DNA of 64,000 bases from Variovorax sp. UMC13 (GTDB lineage: Bacteria > Pseudomonadota > Gammaproteobacteria > Burkholderiales > Burkholderiaceae_C). The stretch covers positions 186,001-250,000 of the forward strand of contig NZ_LZZW01000012.1 in assembly GCF_014170375.1 (NCBI RefSeq). The letters are read 5' to 3'. Shown here one piece after another: positions 27,443 through 37,527 of this stretch; positions within the stretch are counted from its first letter, which is position 1, and every line of letters starts with the position of its first letter. The notes under the pieces were generated by a model, which saw only the letters and a program-made list of their open reading frames with translations, ran no database searches and was not told the origin of the DNA. Made by a program: the position numbers and the translations under genes.

Positions 27443-28735
27443 TCAGTCGTCGGCGTCGCTGTTGCGCTTCTGGAGGGTGCGCAGTTTCTCGGCGATGCGG
27501 ATCTCCAGCCCGCGCTCCACCGGCCGGTAGAAGCCCGGCGAGGCCATGCCGTCGGGCAGGTAGGTCTCGCCTGCGGCGAAGCCGTCTTCCTCGTCGTGCG
27601 CGTAGCGGTAGCCCTTGCCGTAGTCGAGCTCTTTCATGAGCTTGGTCGGCGCATTGCGCAGGTGCATGGGCACCGGCCGGGTGCCGTCCTTCTTGATGAA
27701 GGCCTTGACCTCGTTGTAGGCCTTGTAGACCGCGTTGGACTTGGGCGCCACCGCAAGGTAGATCACGCATTCGGCCAGCGCCAGTTCGCCCTCGGGCGTG
27801 CCCAGCCGCTCGTAGACCTCGGCCGCGTCGAGCGCCAGCCGCAGCGCGCGCGGGTCGGCCAGGCCGATGTCCTCGCTGGCCATGCGCACCAGCCGGCGCG
27901 CCATGTAGCGCGGGTCGGCACCACCGTCGAGCATGCGCACGAACCAATACAGCGCGGCGTCGGGGTCGCTGCCGCGCACCGACTTGTGCAGCGCACTGAT
28001 GGTGTCGTAGAACTGCTCGCCGCCCTTGTCGTAGCGCCGCATGCGCTCGCCGAGCACCCGCAGCAGCCACTCGTCGGTGATCTGCGCGAGCTTCTCCGCG
28101 CCCGCGGCCACCGCCAGCGTCTCGAGCGTGTTGAGCAGCCGGCGCGCATCGCCGTCGGCATAGGCCACCAGGCGGTCGATGGCGTTCTCTTCGATCGCTG
28201 GCACCGCCTCGATGGCCTGGGCCTTGGCAACGATCTGTTTCAGGTCCTTTTCGTCGAGCGACTGCAGCACGTAGACCGCCGCGCGCGACAGCAGGGCCGA
28301 GTTGACCTCGAAGGACGGGTTCTCGGTCGTGGCGCCGATGAAGGTGAACAGCCCCGACTCCACGTGCGGCAGGAAGGCGTCCTGCTGGCTCTTGTTGAAG
28401 CGGTGCACTTCGTCGACGAAGACGATGGTGCGGCGCTGCTCGAGGCCGTCGCGCGCCACGGTGGCGCGCTCGACCGCCTCGCGGATGTCCTTCACGCCGC
28501 CCAGCACCGCGCTGATGCTCAGGAACTGGGCGTCGAAGGCATCGGCCATGAGCCGCGCGATGGTGGTCTTGCCGGTGCCCGGCGGGCCCCAGAGGATGCA
28601 GGAGTGCGGCTGGCCGGATTCGAAGGCGATGCGCAGCGGCATGCCCGGGCCCAGCAGGTGCTGCTGGCCGATCACCTCGGCCAGGGTTCGGGGGCGCAGC
28701 CGTTCGGCGAGAGGAGGCAGGGAGGAGATGGCCAT
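27443..28735 (-). CDS. rarA: Replication-associated recombination protein A (RarA/MgsA)
   Basis: A 430-residue AAA+ ATPase related to clamp-loader subunits and eukaryotic WRNIP1. Walker A GPPGTGKTT is at residues 50-58 and Walker B FVDEVHRFNKSQQD follows near residue 105. The C-terminal half is the MgsA-type tetramerisation region. It acts at stalled replication forks together with RecA and SSB. It follows lolA by 60 bp on the minus strand, an order common in betaproteobacteria (ftsK-lolA-rarA). Confidence 0.95.
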   Translation of the reverse strand: MAISSLPPLAERLRPRTLAEVIGQQHLLGPGMPLRIAFESGQPHSCILWGPPGTGKTTIARLMADAFDAQFLSISAVLGGVKDIREAVERATVARDGLEQRRTIVFVDEVHRFNKSQQDAFLPHVESGLFTFIGATTENPSFEVNSALLSRAAVYVLQSLDEKDLKQIVAKAQAIEAVPAIEENAIDRLVAYADGDARRLLNTLETLAVAAGAEKLAQITDEWLLRVLGERMRRYDKGGEQFYDTISALHKSVRGSDPDAALYWFVRMLDGGADPRYMARRLVRMASEDIGLADPRALRLALDAAEVYERLGTPEGELALAECVIYLAVAPKSNAVYKAYNEVKAFIKKDGTRPVPMHLRNAPTKLMKELDYGKGYRYAHDEEDGFAAGETYLPDGMASPGFYRPVERGLEIRIAEKLRTLQKRNSDADD

Positions 28736-28795
28736 GGCAGGGTCAGCATTCTCGCCGCGGCCGCCCGGCCACGGCGGCTGCGGCGCAGTGCCCGT

Positions 28796-29440
28796 TCAGG
28801 GCTTGAGGACGTCGGCGCCGGCCGGCGCCTTGAAGACGAAGCTGCCCGCGGGCAGGGCCGGGTTGACCTCGACCTTGCTGAACTTGAGCACCGAGCGCTG
28901 GCCGAAGCTGTCCTGGATCTCGAGCGCCGCCAGCGCATCGCCCTGGAAGCCGACCTGGATGCCCTGCAACTGGCCGTCCTTGGCCTTGGGCGTGGCCTTG
29001 ACCCACTGCAGGCCGTCGCGCTCGGGCGCCGATTCGAGCGTGAAGTCGGCCTGCAGCGACCGCAGGTCGGGCGCGGCCGCGATCAGCGCGGCGGGGGTCG
29101 AGCCCAGGGCCTGGGCCTGGGCGCGCTGCGTGACCTGGTTCAGGTCGACGTCGTAGAGCCACAGGTTCTTCCCGTCGGCCACGATGGTCTGCGCGAAGGG
29201 CTTCTGGTAGTCGAACTTGAACTGGCCCGGGCGCTGGAAGGCGAAGGTGCCGGTCGACACCTTGGCCCGCGCGGGCTCGCCCTGGCGAGTCGGCGCGGTC
29301 ACGGTCTGGGTGAATTCGGCCCGGCCGGACTTGACGTTCTTCACGAAGGCCTCGAGGCTTTCCATGCCGCCGGCCCAGGCGCCCAGCGCCGCGCCCGCCA
29401 TGCCGAGGCCGATCACTGACTTCTTCCAAAACAACAACAT
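28796..29440 (-). CDS. lolA: Outer-membrane lipoprotein carrier protein LolA
   Basis: A 214-residue periplasmic chaperone that takes lipoproteins from LolCDE to LolB. The signal peptide (about residues 1-23) ends near AWAGG; the mature part has the LolA features ESLEAFVKNV, FAFQRPGQFKFDY and NLWLYDVDLNQVT. It starts 10 bp after ftsK. Length and order fit the family. Confidence 0.93.
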   Translation of the reverse strand: MLLFWKKSVIGLGMAGAALGAWAGGMESLEAFVKNVKSGRAEFTQTVTAPTRQGEPARAKVSTGTFAFQRPGQFKFDYQKPFAQTIVADGKNLWLYDVDLNQVTQRAQAQALGSTPAALIAAAPDLRSLQADFTLESAPERDGLQWVKATPKAKDGQLQGIQVGFQGDALAALEIQDSFGQRSVLKFSKVEVNPALPAGSFVFKAPAGADVLKP

Positions 29441-29450
29441 TCCGCTCCGT

Positions 29451-31829
29451 TCACTCGGTGCGCGCGGGCACCAGGATTTCGCGCTGGCCCGCGCCGCTCA
29501 TGGCACTGACCAACCCGGCTTTTTCCATGTCCTCGACCAGCCGCGCCGCGCGGTTGTAGCCGATCTTCAGGTGGCGCTGCACCAGCGAGATGCTGGCCTT
29601 GCGGTGCTTGAGCACGACCTCGACCGCCTGGTCGTACATCGGGTCCTTCTCGGCATCGCCACCTTCACCCAGTAGATCGCCGTCGCCGTCGACGGTTCCC
29701 CCTTCGAGCACGCCCTCGATGTAGTCGGGCTCGCCCTGGCTCTTGAGGTAGGCCACCACGCGGTGCACTTCCTCGTCGCTCACGAACGCACCATGCACCC
29801 GGATCGGCAAGCCCGTACCGCTCGGCATGTAAAGCATGTCACCCATGCCCAGCAAGGCCTCGGCGCCCATCTGGTCGAGGATGGTGCGGCTGTCGATCTT
29901 GCTCGAGACCTGGAACGCGATCCGGGTCGGGATGTTGGCCTTGATCAGGCCGGTGATCACGTCCACGCTGGGCCGCTGCGTGGCCAGGATCAGGTGGATA
30001 CCGGCGGCACGCGCCTTCTGCGCCAGGCGGGCAATGAGTTCTTCGATCTTCTTGCCGACCACCATCATCAGGTCGGCCAGTTCGTCGATCACCACCACGA
30101 TGTGCGGCTCGCGCTTGAGCGGCTCCGGATCGTCGGGCGTGAGGCTGAAGGGGTTGTAGATGAACTCCTCGCGCGCCTTGGCTTCGTCTATCTTCGCGTT
30201 GTAGCCGGCCAGGTTGCGCACGCCGAGCTTGCTCATGAGCTTGTAGCGGCGCTCCATCTCGGCCACGCACCAGGTCAGGCCATGGGCCGCCTGGCGCATG
30301 TCGGTCACCACCGGCGCCAGCAGGTGCGGGATGCCTTCGTAGACCGACATCTCGAGCATCTTCGGGTCGATCATGAGCAGGCGCACGTCGCGCGCCTCGG
30401 CCTTGTAGAGCAGGCTCAGGATCATCGCGTTGATGCCCACCGACTTGCCCGAACCGGTGGTGCCGGCCACCAGCACGTGCGGCATCTTGGCCAGGTCGGC
30501 CACCACCGGGTTGCCGATGATGTCCTTGCCCAGGCCCATGGTCAGGAAGGACTTGCCTTCGTTGTAGACCTGCGAGCCCAGGATCTCGCTGAGCTTGATC
30601 GACTGGCGCTTGGCGTTGGGCAGCTCGAGCGCCATGTAGTTCTTGCCCGGGATGGTCTCGACCACCCGGATCGACACCAGCGACAGCGAGCGCGCCAGGT
30701 CCTTGGCCAGGCCGACGATCTGCGAACCCTTGACGCCGGTGGCGGGCTCGATCTCGTAGCGCGTGATCACCGGGCCAGGCGAGGCCAGCACCACGCGCAC
30801 CTCGACGCCGAAGTCCTTGAGCTTCTTCTCGATCATGCGCGAGGTCATCTCGAGCGTGTCGCTGGAGACGGTTTCCTGACGCAGCTGGGCCGCGTCGAGC
30901 AGGTCGACCTGCGGCAGCTTGCTGTCGGGCAGTTCGCGGAACAGCGGCTTCTGCCGCTCCTTGGCCACGCGCTCGCTCTTGGGCACCTCGGCCAGCGCGG
31001 GCTCGATCTGCACCGGCGGCGAGGCGGGACGGCGGCGCGGCCGCGGCTCGGCCGCCTCGTCGAGCATCGGCTCGTTGGCCCGGGGATCGTCCAGCGAACC
31101 GACCTCCTCGCGCTCGCGCGCCGCCTGCCGGCCCAGCTTGATGTCCTCGGCGATCTCGCGCTTCTCGCGCCGCGACTCGAACAGCGAATAGACCCGCTCG
31201 CCGATGCGCTCGGCGATGTGGCTCCAGGAAAAACGGAAGACCAGCGCCGAGCCGATCACGCCGGCCGCGATCGCGATCAGCGCCGAACCGGTGAAGCCCA
31301 TCCACTTCACGCTCATCGGGCCGACGAAATAGCCCAGCACGCCGCCGCCATGACCGGGCAACCGGAACTCGAGCCGGTAGAGGCGCGACCACTCGAGCAT
31401 CGCGCTGGCGCACAGCAGCAGCACCAGGCCGAACCAGAATGCCAGGCGGCTGCGGTTGAAGCGACCCAGCGGCGCGGGTGGCGTGCCGCCGCCCGCTTCG
31501 CCGCCGCGCAGCCAGCCAGCCAGCGAGGACAGCCAGACCCGCAGGCCCGCCGCCAGGCACCACCAGACCGAATAGCCGGCCAGGAAGTAGCTGCCGTCGG
31601 CCACCCAGGCGCCGATGCGCCCGCCCCAGTTCTTGATCTCGCCGCCGGTGCCGGAGGTGGACCAGGCCGCATCGGAGGGCGTGAAGCTGAGCATGGCGAT
31701 GAGCCAGAACAGCAGCACCACGAAGCCCGCGATCAGCGTGATCTCGTGGGCGAAGCGCATGGCGCGCAGGCGAACCGGCGGCGGCTCACCGGAAGTCGAG
31801 GACTGGAGTGTGTTCAGCGAATAGGTCAT
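29451..31829 (-). CDS. ftsK: DNA translocase FtsK
   Basis: A 792-residue septal DNA translocase. The N-terminal quarter has four membrane helices (about residues 27-190); a shorter-than-E. coli linker follows; the motor domain carries Walker [11 protein letters not shown] with K462 and Walker [14 protein letters not shown]. The C-terminal gamma domain (last 65 residues, winged helix with [20 protein letters not shown]) recognises KOPS sequences and contacts XerD. It pumps chromosome dimers to dif at division. The lolA gene follows directly. Confidence 0.96.
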   Translation of the reverse strand: MTYSLNTLQSSTSGEPPPVRLRAMRFAHEITLIAGFVVLLFWLIAMLSFTPSDAAWSTSGTGGEIKNWGGRIGAWVADGSYFLAGYSVWWCLAAGLRVWLSSLAGWLRGGEAGGGTPPAPLGRFNRSRLAFWFGLVLLLCASAMLEWSRLYRLEFRLPGHGGGVLGYFVGPMSVKWMGFTGSALIAIAAGVIGSALVFRFSWSHIAERIGERVYSLFESRREKREIAEDIKLGRQAAREREEVGSLDDPRANEPMLDEAAEPRPRRRPASPPVQIEPALAEVPKSERVAKERQKPLFRELPDSKLPQVDLLDAAQLRQETVSSDTLEMTSRMIEKKLKDFGVEVRVVLASPGPVITRYEIEPATGVKGSQIVGLAKDLARSLSLVSIRVVETIPGKNYMALELPNAKRQSIKLSEILGSQVYNEGKSFLTMGLGKDIIGNPVVADLAKMPHVLVAGTTGSGKSVGINAMILSLLYKAEARDVRLLMIDPKMLEMSVYEGIPHLLAPVVTDMRQAAHGLTWCVAEMERRYKLMSKLGVRNLAGYNAKIDEAKAREEFIYNPFSLTPDDPEPLKREPHIVVVIDELADLMMVVGKKIEELIARLAQKARAAGIHLILATQRPSVDVITGLIKANIPTRIAFQVSSKIDSRTILDQMGAEALLGMGDMLYMPSGTGLPIRVHGAFVSDEEVHRVVAYLKSQGEPDYIEGVLEGGTVDGDGDLLGEGGDAEKDPMYDQAVEVVLKHRKASISLVQRHLKIGYNRAARLVEDMEKAGLVSAMSGAGQREILVPARTE

Positions 31830-31886
31830 GGATGGCGCAACGCCCCGTCGGCGAAAAGAATCCGCGGGCGCATGGAGCCTACAACG

Positions 31887-31918
31887 GAAAACGCCACGGT
31901 CCGAGCGGGAGCGTGGCG
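31887..31918 (-). terminator. Intrinsic terminator after the Crp/Fnr gene
   Basis: On the minus strand CGCCACG pairs with CGTGGCG over a 13-base loop and is followed by TTTTCC. It is 40 bp past the regulator's stop and upstream of ftsK. Confidence 0.65.
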
Positions 31919-31957
31919 GTTACACACGGGCACAGCGGGCCTCCGCCCTCGGCGGAC

Positions 31958-32632
31958 TCACGCCAGCGAGGCCAGCCGTTCCTTGACGATCATCGAGCCG
32001 TCGACTTGTGTCTGAACGAAACCACGCTCTTCGAGATCCTTCATGACGCGGCTGACCATCTCGCGCGAGGCGCCGACCATCTTGGCCAGGTCCTGGCGCG
32101 AGATCTTGTCGCGGATCTTGAGGTTGCCCTGGCCGTCGTCGACCGCGAACTCGATCAGCGAGCGCGCGACACGCCCGTAGACGTCCATCAGCGCCAGCGA
32201 CTCGATCTTGCGGTCGGCGTGGCGCAGGCGCTGCACCAGGCCGCGCATGATGTTGTACGACATCGAGGAGTTCTCCGGCAGGCAGCGGGAGAAGGCATCG
32301 CGGTCGAGCATCAGCACGTCGGTCTGGACCTCGGTGCGCACGGTGGCCGAATGCGGCTCGTCGTCGATCAGGCTCATCTCGCCGATGTAGTCGCCCGGCT
32401 GCAGCGTGGCCAGGATCACCTCGCGGCCCCGGCTGTCGGTGCTCATCACCCGGGCCCGTCCGGTCAGGATGATGAAGAGAGAATCCGACTTCTTGCCCTG
32501 TTCCACGACCATCTCGGCGCGCTTGAAACGCTTCTTGACGATGGCATCGGCAATGCTGGCCGATTGCGTCGGCGTCAGGGCCGCGAACAGAGGCACACGC
32601 CTGAGCAATTCAAGATTGGACAGCATCGACAT
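31958..32632 (-). CDS. Crp/Fnr-family transcriptional regulator
   Basis: A 224-residue regulator with an N-terminal cyclic-nucleotide-binding fold and a C-terminal winged helix (ISRQDLAKMVGASREMVSRV). The phosphate-binding cassette reads GEMSLIDDEPHSATV: the arginine that contacts cAMP in E. coli CRP is replaced by histidine, so the ligand may differ. No cluster-type cysteine set of FNR is present. GGGGA seven bases before the ATG supports the start. It is divergent from trxB and may control it (inference). Confidence 0.9.
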   Translation of the reverse strand: MSMLSNLELLRRVPLFAALTPTQSASIADAIVKKRFKRAEMVVEQGKKSDSLFIILTGRARVMSTDSRGREVILATLQPGDYIGEMSLIDDEPHSATVRTEVQTDVLMLDRDAFSRCLPENSSMSYNIMRGLVQRLRHADRKIESLALMDVYGRVARSLIEFAVDDGQGNLKIRDKISRQDLAKMVGASREMVSRVMKDLEERGFVQTQVDGSMIVKERLASLA

Positions 32633-32724
32633 TCATCAGTCCCCGTGAGGCGCGCGATTTCAAATCTATCGATTAATACAATCGCACGCATTGAAAACGC
32701 CCCCCACCGGAGGCGGCCCTGCAA

Positions 32725-33745
<1,021 letters not shown>

Positions 33746-33750
33746 GCGGC

Positions 33751-33786
33751 TTCCGGTGCGAAGGCGGCCCCGCCGTCGCGCCGGAA
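33751..33786 (+). terminator. Long hairpin just after trxB (no T run)
   Basis: A 36-base nearly perfect stem-loop, TTCCGG pairing with CCGGAA at the base and GGCGG with CCGCC at the top, begins five bases after the trxB stop. It lacks a T tract, so it may be a transcript-stabilising structure or a weak terminator. Confidence 0.5.
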
Positions 33787-33807
33787 CGCACAGCAGGCGC
33801 GCTGCGC

Positions 33808-33813
33808 TATAAT
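33808..33813 (+). promoter_or_regulatory. Consensus -10 box of the rpmB-rpmG promoter
   Basis: A perfect TATAAT about 190 bp before rpmB. The matching -35 position (near 33785-33790) is weak. The ribosomal protein operon needs a strong promoter and no better candidate is visible in the gap. Confidence 0.55.
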
Positions 33814-33916
33814 CTCAGGCTTTGCCGAAATCTGCGCACGTTGAAAAACGTCGACGTGTGAGCGGCAGCCGGGGTACCGCCACCCGTTTCTGGCGAGGTC
33901 AAGCTGCAAAACATCC

Positions 33917-33964
33917 CGCAACGCCCTCTGTTGCGTGCGAGCCTTCCTGCTTCAGGCAAGGCTC
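33917..33964 (+). promoter_or_regulatory. Two adjacent hairpins in the rpmB leader
   Basis: CGCAAC/GTTGCG (33917-33935) is followed directly by GAGCCTT-CCTG/CAGG-AAGGCTC with one bulged C (33939-33964). Both lie in the untranslated leader 36-83 bases before the rpmB start, where ribosomal operons often carry autoregulatory structures. Function is inferred from position and pairing only. Confidence 0.45.
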
Positions 33965-33999
33965 CGTGGGTGCCAGCTGTTTATGAAAGAGGTGTCCAC

Positions 34000-34233
34000 A
34001 TGGCACGCGTATGTGACGTCACGGGCAAGGGCCCGATGGTCGGGAACAATGTTTCCCACGCCAACAACAAAACCAAGCGCCGGTTCCTCCCGAACCTGCA
34101 ATACCGTCGTTTCTGGGTCGAAACCGAAAACCGTTGGGTTCGCCTGCGGGTTTCGAGCGCTGCACTGCGCCTGATCGACAAGAACGGCATCGATGCCGTG
34201 CTCGCAGACCTGCGCGCACGCGGCCAAGCTTAA
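34000..34233 (+). CDS. rpmB: 50S ribosomal protein L28
   Basis: A 77-residue basic protein with the L28 opening [20 protein letters not shown] and internal RRFLPNLQ and RLRVSS. The start has AGAGGTG seven bases upstream. It is cotranscribed with rpmG; the stop TAA is part of the next ribosome site. Confidence 0.97.
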   Translation: MARVCDVTGKGPMVGNNVSHANNKTKRRFLPNLQYRRFWVETENRWVRLRVSSAALRLIDKNGIDAVLADLRARGQA

Positions 34234-34244
34234 GGAGCTGAATC

Positions 34245-34418
34245 ATGGCAACGAGCAAAGGCGGACGCGAGAAGATCAAGCTGGAATCCACCGCGGGTAC
34301 CGGTCACTTCTACACCACGAGCAAGAACAAGAAGACGATGCCTGAAAAGATGTCGATCATGAAGTTCGACCCCAAGGCACGCAAGCATGTCGAATACAAG
34401 GAAATCAAGCTGAAGTAA
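34245..34418 (+). CDS. rpmG: 50S ribosomal protein L33
   Basis: A 57-residue basic protein beginning [20 protein letters not shown] and ending [11 protein letters not shown], the standard betaproteobacterial L33. It has none of the four zinc cysteines found in the other L33 type. TAAGGAG, overlapping the rpmB stop, precedes the ATG by seven bases. A strong terminator follows. Confidence 0.97.
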   Translation: MATSKGGREKIKLESTAGTGHFYTTSKNKKTMPEKMSIMKFDPKARKHVEYKEIKLK

Positions 34419-34438
34419 TTCAGCCTGAGGCCCACGAA

Positions 34439-34468
34439 AAAACCCGCTGTGATCCAGCGGGTTTTTTT
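34439..34468 (+). terminator. Intrinsic terminator after rpmG
   Basis: ACCCGCTG pairs with CAGCGGGT around TGATC and is followed by a run of seven T. It ends the rpmB-rpmG transcript. Confidence 0.92.
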
Positions 34469-34530
34469 ACATCCATCGCATTCCAAGAATGGGCGGCCTC
34501 GCAGGCCCTGCACCGAAAGCGTCGCCCATG

Positions 34531-34556
34531 AAAAAGCCGGCTCGCAAGCCGGCTTT
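34531..34556 (-). terminator. Intrinsic terminator after the desaturase gene
   Basis: A perfect 10-bp stem, AAAGCCGGCT with AGCCGGCTTT, around a four-base loop. On the minus strand it ends in five T and lies 20 bp past the desaturase stop. Confidence 0.85.
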
Positions 34557-34575
34557 CAAGGGAGGCGAGGGACGC

Positions 34576-35790
34576 TCAGCCGCGGGCGGCGCGCAGGCGG
34601 ACCGAGAACTCGTGCAACGCGGCGATGCCGCTGGCTTCGGCGCGGTGGCACCAGGCGGCCAGGTCGACCGCCAGCTGCTCGCGCGACTGCGAGGTGTTGA
34701 GCCACAGCTGGCGCAGCTCTTCGCGCATCGTCACCATCTTGTCGAGCACCGGATGCGCTTCGCGGGCCTGCACCAGGCTGGGCTTGGCGGCGGCCGGCAC
34801 CTTGTCGTCGTCGCGGTGCAGCCAGCGGTTCGCGGCCTTGAGCACCGACAGGTCGGCGCCCTTGGCCTTGAGCTGCGCGAGCTCGTCCTTGACGGTGCTG
34901 CGCATGCCGCGGGCATAGCCGGCCATGACTTCGTAGCGGTTGGCGATCACGGCCTCGAGCGTCTTCTCGTCGGCCACCGGGCGAACTTCGCCGATCAGCA
35001 TCTTCGGCGGCACCTTCTTGACCTTGGCCCAGCCGATGGCCTGGAAGGCCTGGATGTAGAGCCAGCCGATGTCGAACTCGTACTTCTTGACCGAGAACTT
35101 GGCCGAGGTCGGGTAGGTGTGGTGGTTGTTGTGCAGCTCTTCACCGCCGATGATCAGGCCGATCGGCGAGATGTTGCGGCTGGCATCCACCGCCTCGAAG
35201 TTGCGGTAGCCCCAGAAGTGGCCGATGCCGTTGACCACGCCGGCGGCCCAGAACGGGATCCAGAGCATCTGCACCGCCCAGACGGCCGCACCGGCCGCGC
35301 CGAACAGCGCCAGGTTGATCACCAGCATCAGGCCCACGCCCTGCCAGCTGAAGCGCGAATAGAGGTTGCGCTCGATCCAGTCGTCGGGCGTGCCATGGCC
35401 GTAGCGCGCCATGGTTTCCTTGTTCTTCGATTCCTTGCGGTACAGCTCGGCGCCGCGCCACATGACTTCGTCGATGCCCTTGACCTGCGGGCTGTGCGGA
35501 TCTTCCTCGGTCTCGCACTTGGCGTGGTGCTTGCGGTGGATGGCGACCCATTCCTTGGTCACCATGCCCGTGCCCAGCCAGAGCCAGAAGCGGAAGAAAT
35601 GCGAGGGGATGGGCCCCAGATCCATGGCCCGGTGCGTCTGCGTGCGGTGCAGGAAGATCGTCACGCCGGCGATGGTGATGTGCGTGGTGACGAGCGTGTA
35701 CAACACGATCTGCCACCATGCGATGTCCCACAAGCCGTGTCCGAGCCAGTCGATGGCCGCGCTCAGGACGGCAGAGTCAGGAAGCAACAT
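34576..35790 (-). CDS. Membrane fatty-acid desaturase (delta-9 type)
   Basis: A 404-residue di-iron membrane enzyme that introduces a cis double bond into acyl-CoA or lipid acyl chains. The three histidine boxes are H48-R-T-Q-T-H53, H85-R-K-H-H89 and H220-N-N-H-H224, with two pairs of membrane helices between them. The last 120 residues form a polar helical extension not needed for the active site. It lies alone between terminator and promoter region. Such enzymes usually respond to cold or membrane stress (family knowledge). Confidence 0.92.
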   Translation of the reverse strand: MLLPDSAVLSAAIDWLGHGLWDIAWWQIVLYTLVTTHITIAGVTIFLHRTQTHRAMDLGPIPSHFFRFWLWLGTGMVTKEWVAIHRKHHAKCETEEDPHSPQVKGIDEVMWRGAELYRKESKNKETMARYGHGTPDDWIERNLYSRFSWQGVGLMLVINLALFGAAGAAVWAVQMLWIPFWAAGVVNGIGHFWGYRNFEAVDASRNISPIGLIIGGEELHNNHHTYPTSAKFSVKKYEFDIGWLYIQAFQAIGWAKVKKVPPKMLIGEVRPVADEKTLEAVIANRYEVMAGYARGMRSTVKDELAQLKAKGADLSVLKAANRWLHRDDDKVPAAAKPSLVQAREAHPVLDKMVTMREELRQLWLNTSQSREQLAVDLAAWCHRAEASGIAALHEFSVRLRAARG

Positions 35791-35896
35791 TGAATTCAGT
35801 ACTCCATGGCCGCACGAAGGTGCAGCCCTCAGGTAACCCGCGATTTTAAGGCTCAGGACCCCCGAAGAGGCCTAAATCCTTGATCCCACAGGCGTT

Positions 35897-35941
35897 TTCC
35901 CCTACTTTGGAGTGCCGAACCCAGGCGCAGTTCCCCTACTT
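35897..35941. repeat. Direct repeat TTCCCCTACTT upstream of the desaturase gene
   Basis: Two identical 11-base copies at 35897-35907 and 35931-35941, 34 bp apart (close to three helical turns). They lie 107-151 bp before the desaturase start, the second over the stop of the rsmB-like gene. They could be binding sites of a desaturase regulator. Confidence 0.4.
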
Positions 35942-37207
35942 CCGGGTCCAGACGGCCGCGAAGAAGCCGTCGGTCGCATGCCGGTGCGGCCAGAGGCGCA
36001 GGTAACGCGTCGCGGCCTCGCCCCCCGAACCCAGCTGCTCCGCCCCGGCCACCTTGAGCCCGGTCAGCAGTTCGGTCGCTTCCAGGGGCTCGAAATCGGG
36101 GTTGGCGGCGCTGAAGGCCTCGGCGATGGCCTCGTTCTCCTCGGGCAGCACGCTGCATGTGGCGTAGACGAGACGGCCGCCCGATTTCACGAGCCGCGCG
36201 GCGCTCTGAAGAATGGCGGTCTGCTTGGCGGTCAGCTCCTCGACCGATTTCGGCGACTGGCGCCACTTGAGGTCGGGGTTGCGCCGCAGCGTGCCCAGGC
36301 CCGAGCAGGGGGCATCGACCAGCACCCGGTCGATCTTGCCGGCCAGGCGCTTGATGCGCTCGTCGCGCTCGTGCGCGATGGCGGCCGGGTGGACGTTCGA
36401 CAGCTTGCTTCGCGCCAGCCGCGGCTTGAGCGCGTCGAGCCGGTGCGCCGAGGTGTCGAAGGCATAGAGCCGGCCGGTGTTTCGCATGGTGGCACCGATC
36501 GCCAGCGTCTTGCCGCCGGCACCGGCGCAGAAATCCACCACCATCTCGCCGCGCTTGGCGTCGAGCAGCAAGGCCAGCAGCTGCGAGCCTTCGTCCTGCA
36601 CCTCGACCGCGCCGCGCGCGAAGGCGTCGAGCTTGGTCAGCGCGGGCTTGCCGTCGATGCGCAGGCCCCAGGGCGAGAAGGGCGTGGGCACGGCCTTGAT
36701 CGAGGCCAGCGCCAGTTCCTTCTGGACGTCGGGACGCTTGTCGTGCAGCGCATTCACGCGCAGGTCGAGCGGCGCCGGCTGCTGCAGGCTCTCGACCAGG
36801 GGCCAGAACTGGTCGCCCAGCTGCGCCTTGAGCGGCGCCACCAGCCACTCGGGCAGGTTGTGGCGATGGCGCTCGAGCAGGTCGTCGGGGCGGACCGCGT
36901 CGCAGTTGTCGAGCCAGCGCTTCTCAGTGTCGTTGAGCGCGCTCTTGAGGAAATCACGCGGGCCGTGAAAGCCCAGGATCGCCATGCGGCGCTCCTTCGA
37001 GCCGGTGCCCGAAGGCGACAGGTGGTCGAACAGCAGCTTCTTGCGCAGGACCGTGAAAACGGTCTCCGCCAGGGTGGCGCGCTCGCGCGGGCCGAATTCG
37101 CGGTGATCGCGGAAAAATCGGGAAACGACCTGATCGGCCGGGTGATCGAACTTCAAGACAAGGCCGACCAGATCGGCGCAGGCTTCCAACAGGGCTTTGG
37201 GGTGCAT
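35936..37207 (-). CDS. RsmB-type rRNA (cytosine-5) methyltransferase
   Basis: A 423-residue S-adenosylmethionine-dependent RNA m5C methyltransferase of the RsmB/NOP2 family. Motif I is VVDFCAGAGGKTLAIG; the two cysteines of the mechanism are in DAPCSGLGTLRRNPD and YATCSVLPEENE. The N-terminal part is RNA-binding and helical, as in RsmB, but neither rpoH-like nor fmt/def neighbours are present, so the exact target cytosine is not certain. Confidence 0.88.
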   Translation of the reverse strand: MHPKALLEACADLVGLVLKFDHPADQVVSRFFRDHREFGPRERATLAETVFTVLRKKLLFDHLSPSGTGSKERRMAILGFHGPRDFLKSALNDTEKRWLDNCDAVRPDDLLERHRHNLPEWLVAPLKAQLGDQFWPLVESLQQPAPLDLRVNALHDKRPDVQKELALASIKAVPTPFSPWGLRIDGKPALTKLDAFARGAVEVQDEGSQLLALLLDAKRGEMVVDFCAGAGGKTLAIGATMRNTGRLYAFDTSAHRLDALKPRLARSKLSNVHPAAIAHERDERIKRLAGKIDRVLVDAPCSGLGTLRRNPDLKWRQSPKSVEELTAKQTAILQSAARLVKSGGRLVYATCSVLPEENEAIAEAFSAANPDFEPLEATELLTGLKVAGAEQLGSGGEAATRYLRLWPHRHATDGFFAAVWTRK

Positions 37208-37274
37208 GCCCCGATTGTCTCAGCCGCGGGCCCTCGCCTTCTTCGAGACCGTGAAGACGCACGAAAATGCATCC

Positions 37275-37511
37275 ATGAACGACCACGACCTGCCACCCCT
37301 GATCGAAACGCCGCCCGGGCGCTACCGCCACTACAAGGGTGGCGAGTACGAGGTCGTCGGCACCGTCCGGCACAGCGAAACCCTCGAGCCGATGACGCTC
37401 TACCGCGCGCTCTACGGCCAGCGCGGCCTGTGGGTGCGTCCCGCCGCCATGTTCGGGGAAGAGATCGTCTTCGAGGGGCGCGCGCAGCCCCGCTTCCGCA
37501 AGATCGACTGA
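37275..37511 (+). CDS. DUF1653 family protein
   Basis: A 78-residue cytoplasmic protein with the domain pattern GRYRHYKGGEYEVVGT, RHSETLEPMTLYRALYG and LWVRPAAMFGEEI. DUF1653 proteins are small beta-rich proteins of unknown function, common in proteobacteria. The ATG at 37275 gives the family length; upstream starts would run into the opposite gene's start region. Confidence 0.85.
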   Translation: MNDHDLPPLIETPPGRYRHYKGGEYEVVGTVRHSETLEPMTLYRALYGQRGLWVRPAAMFGEEIVFEGRAQPRFRKID

Positions 37512-37527
37512 GGGCGCCGCGGCGCGC

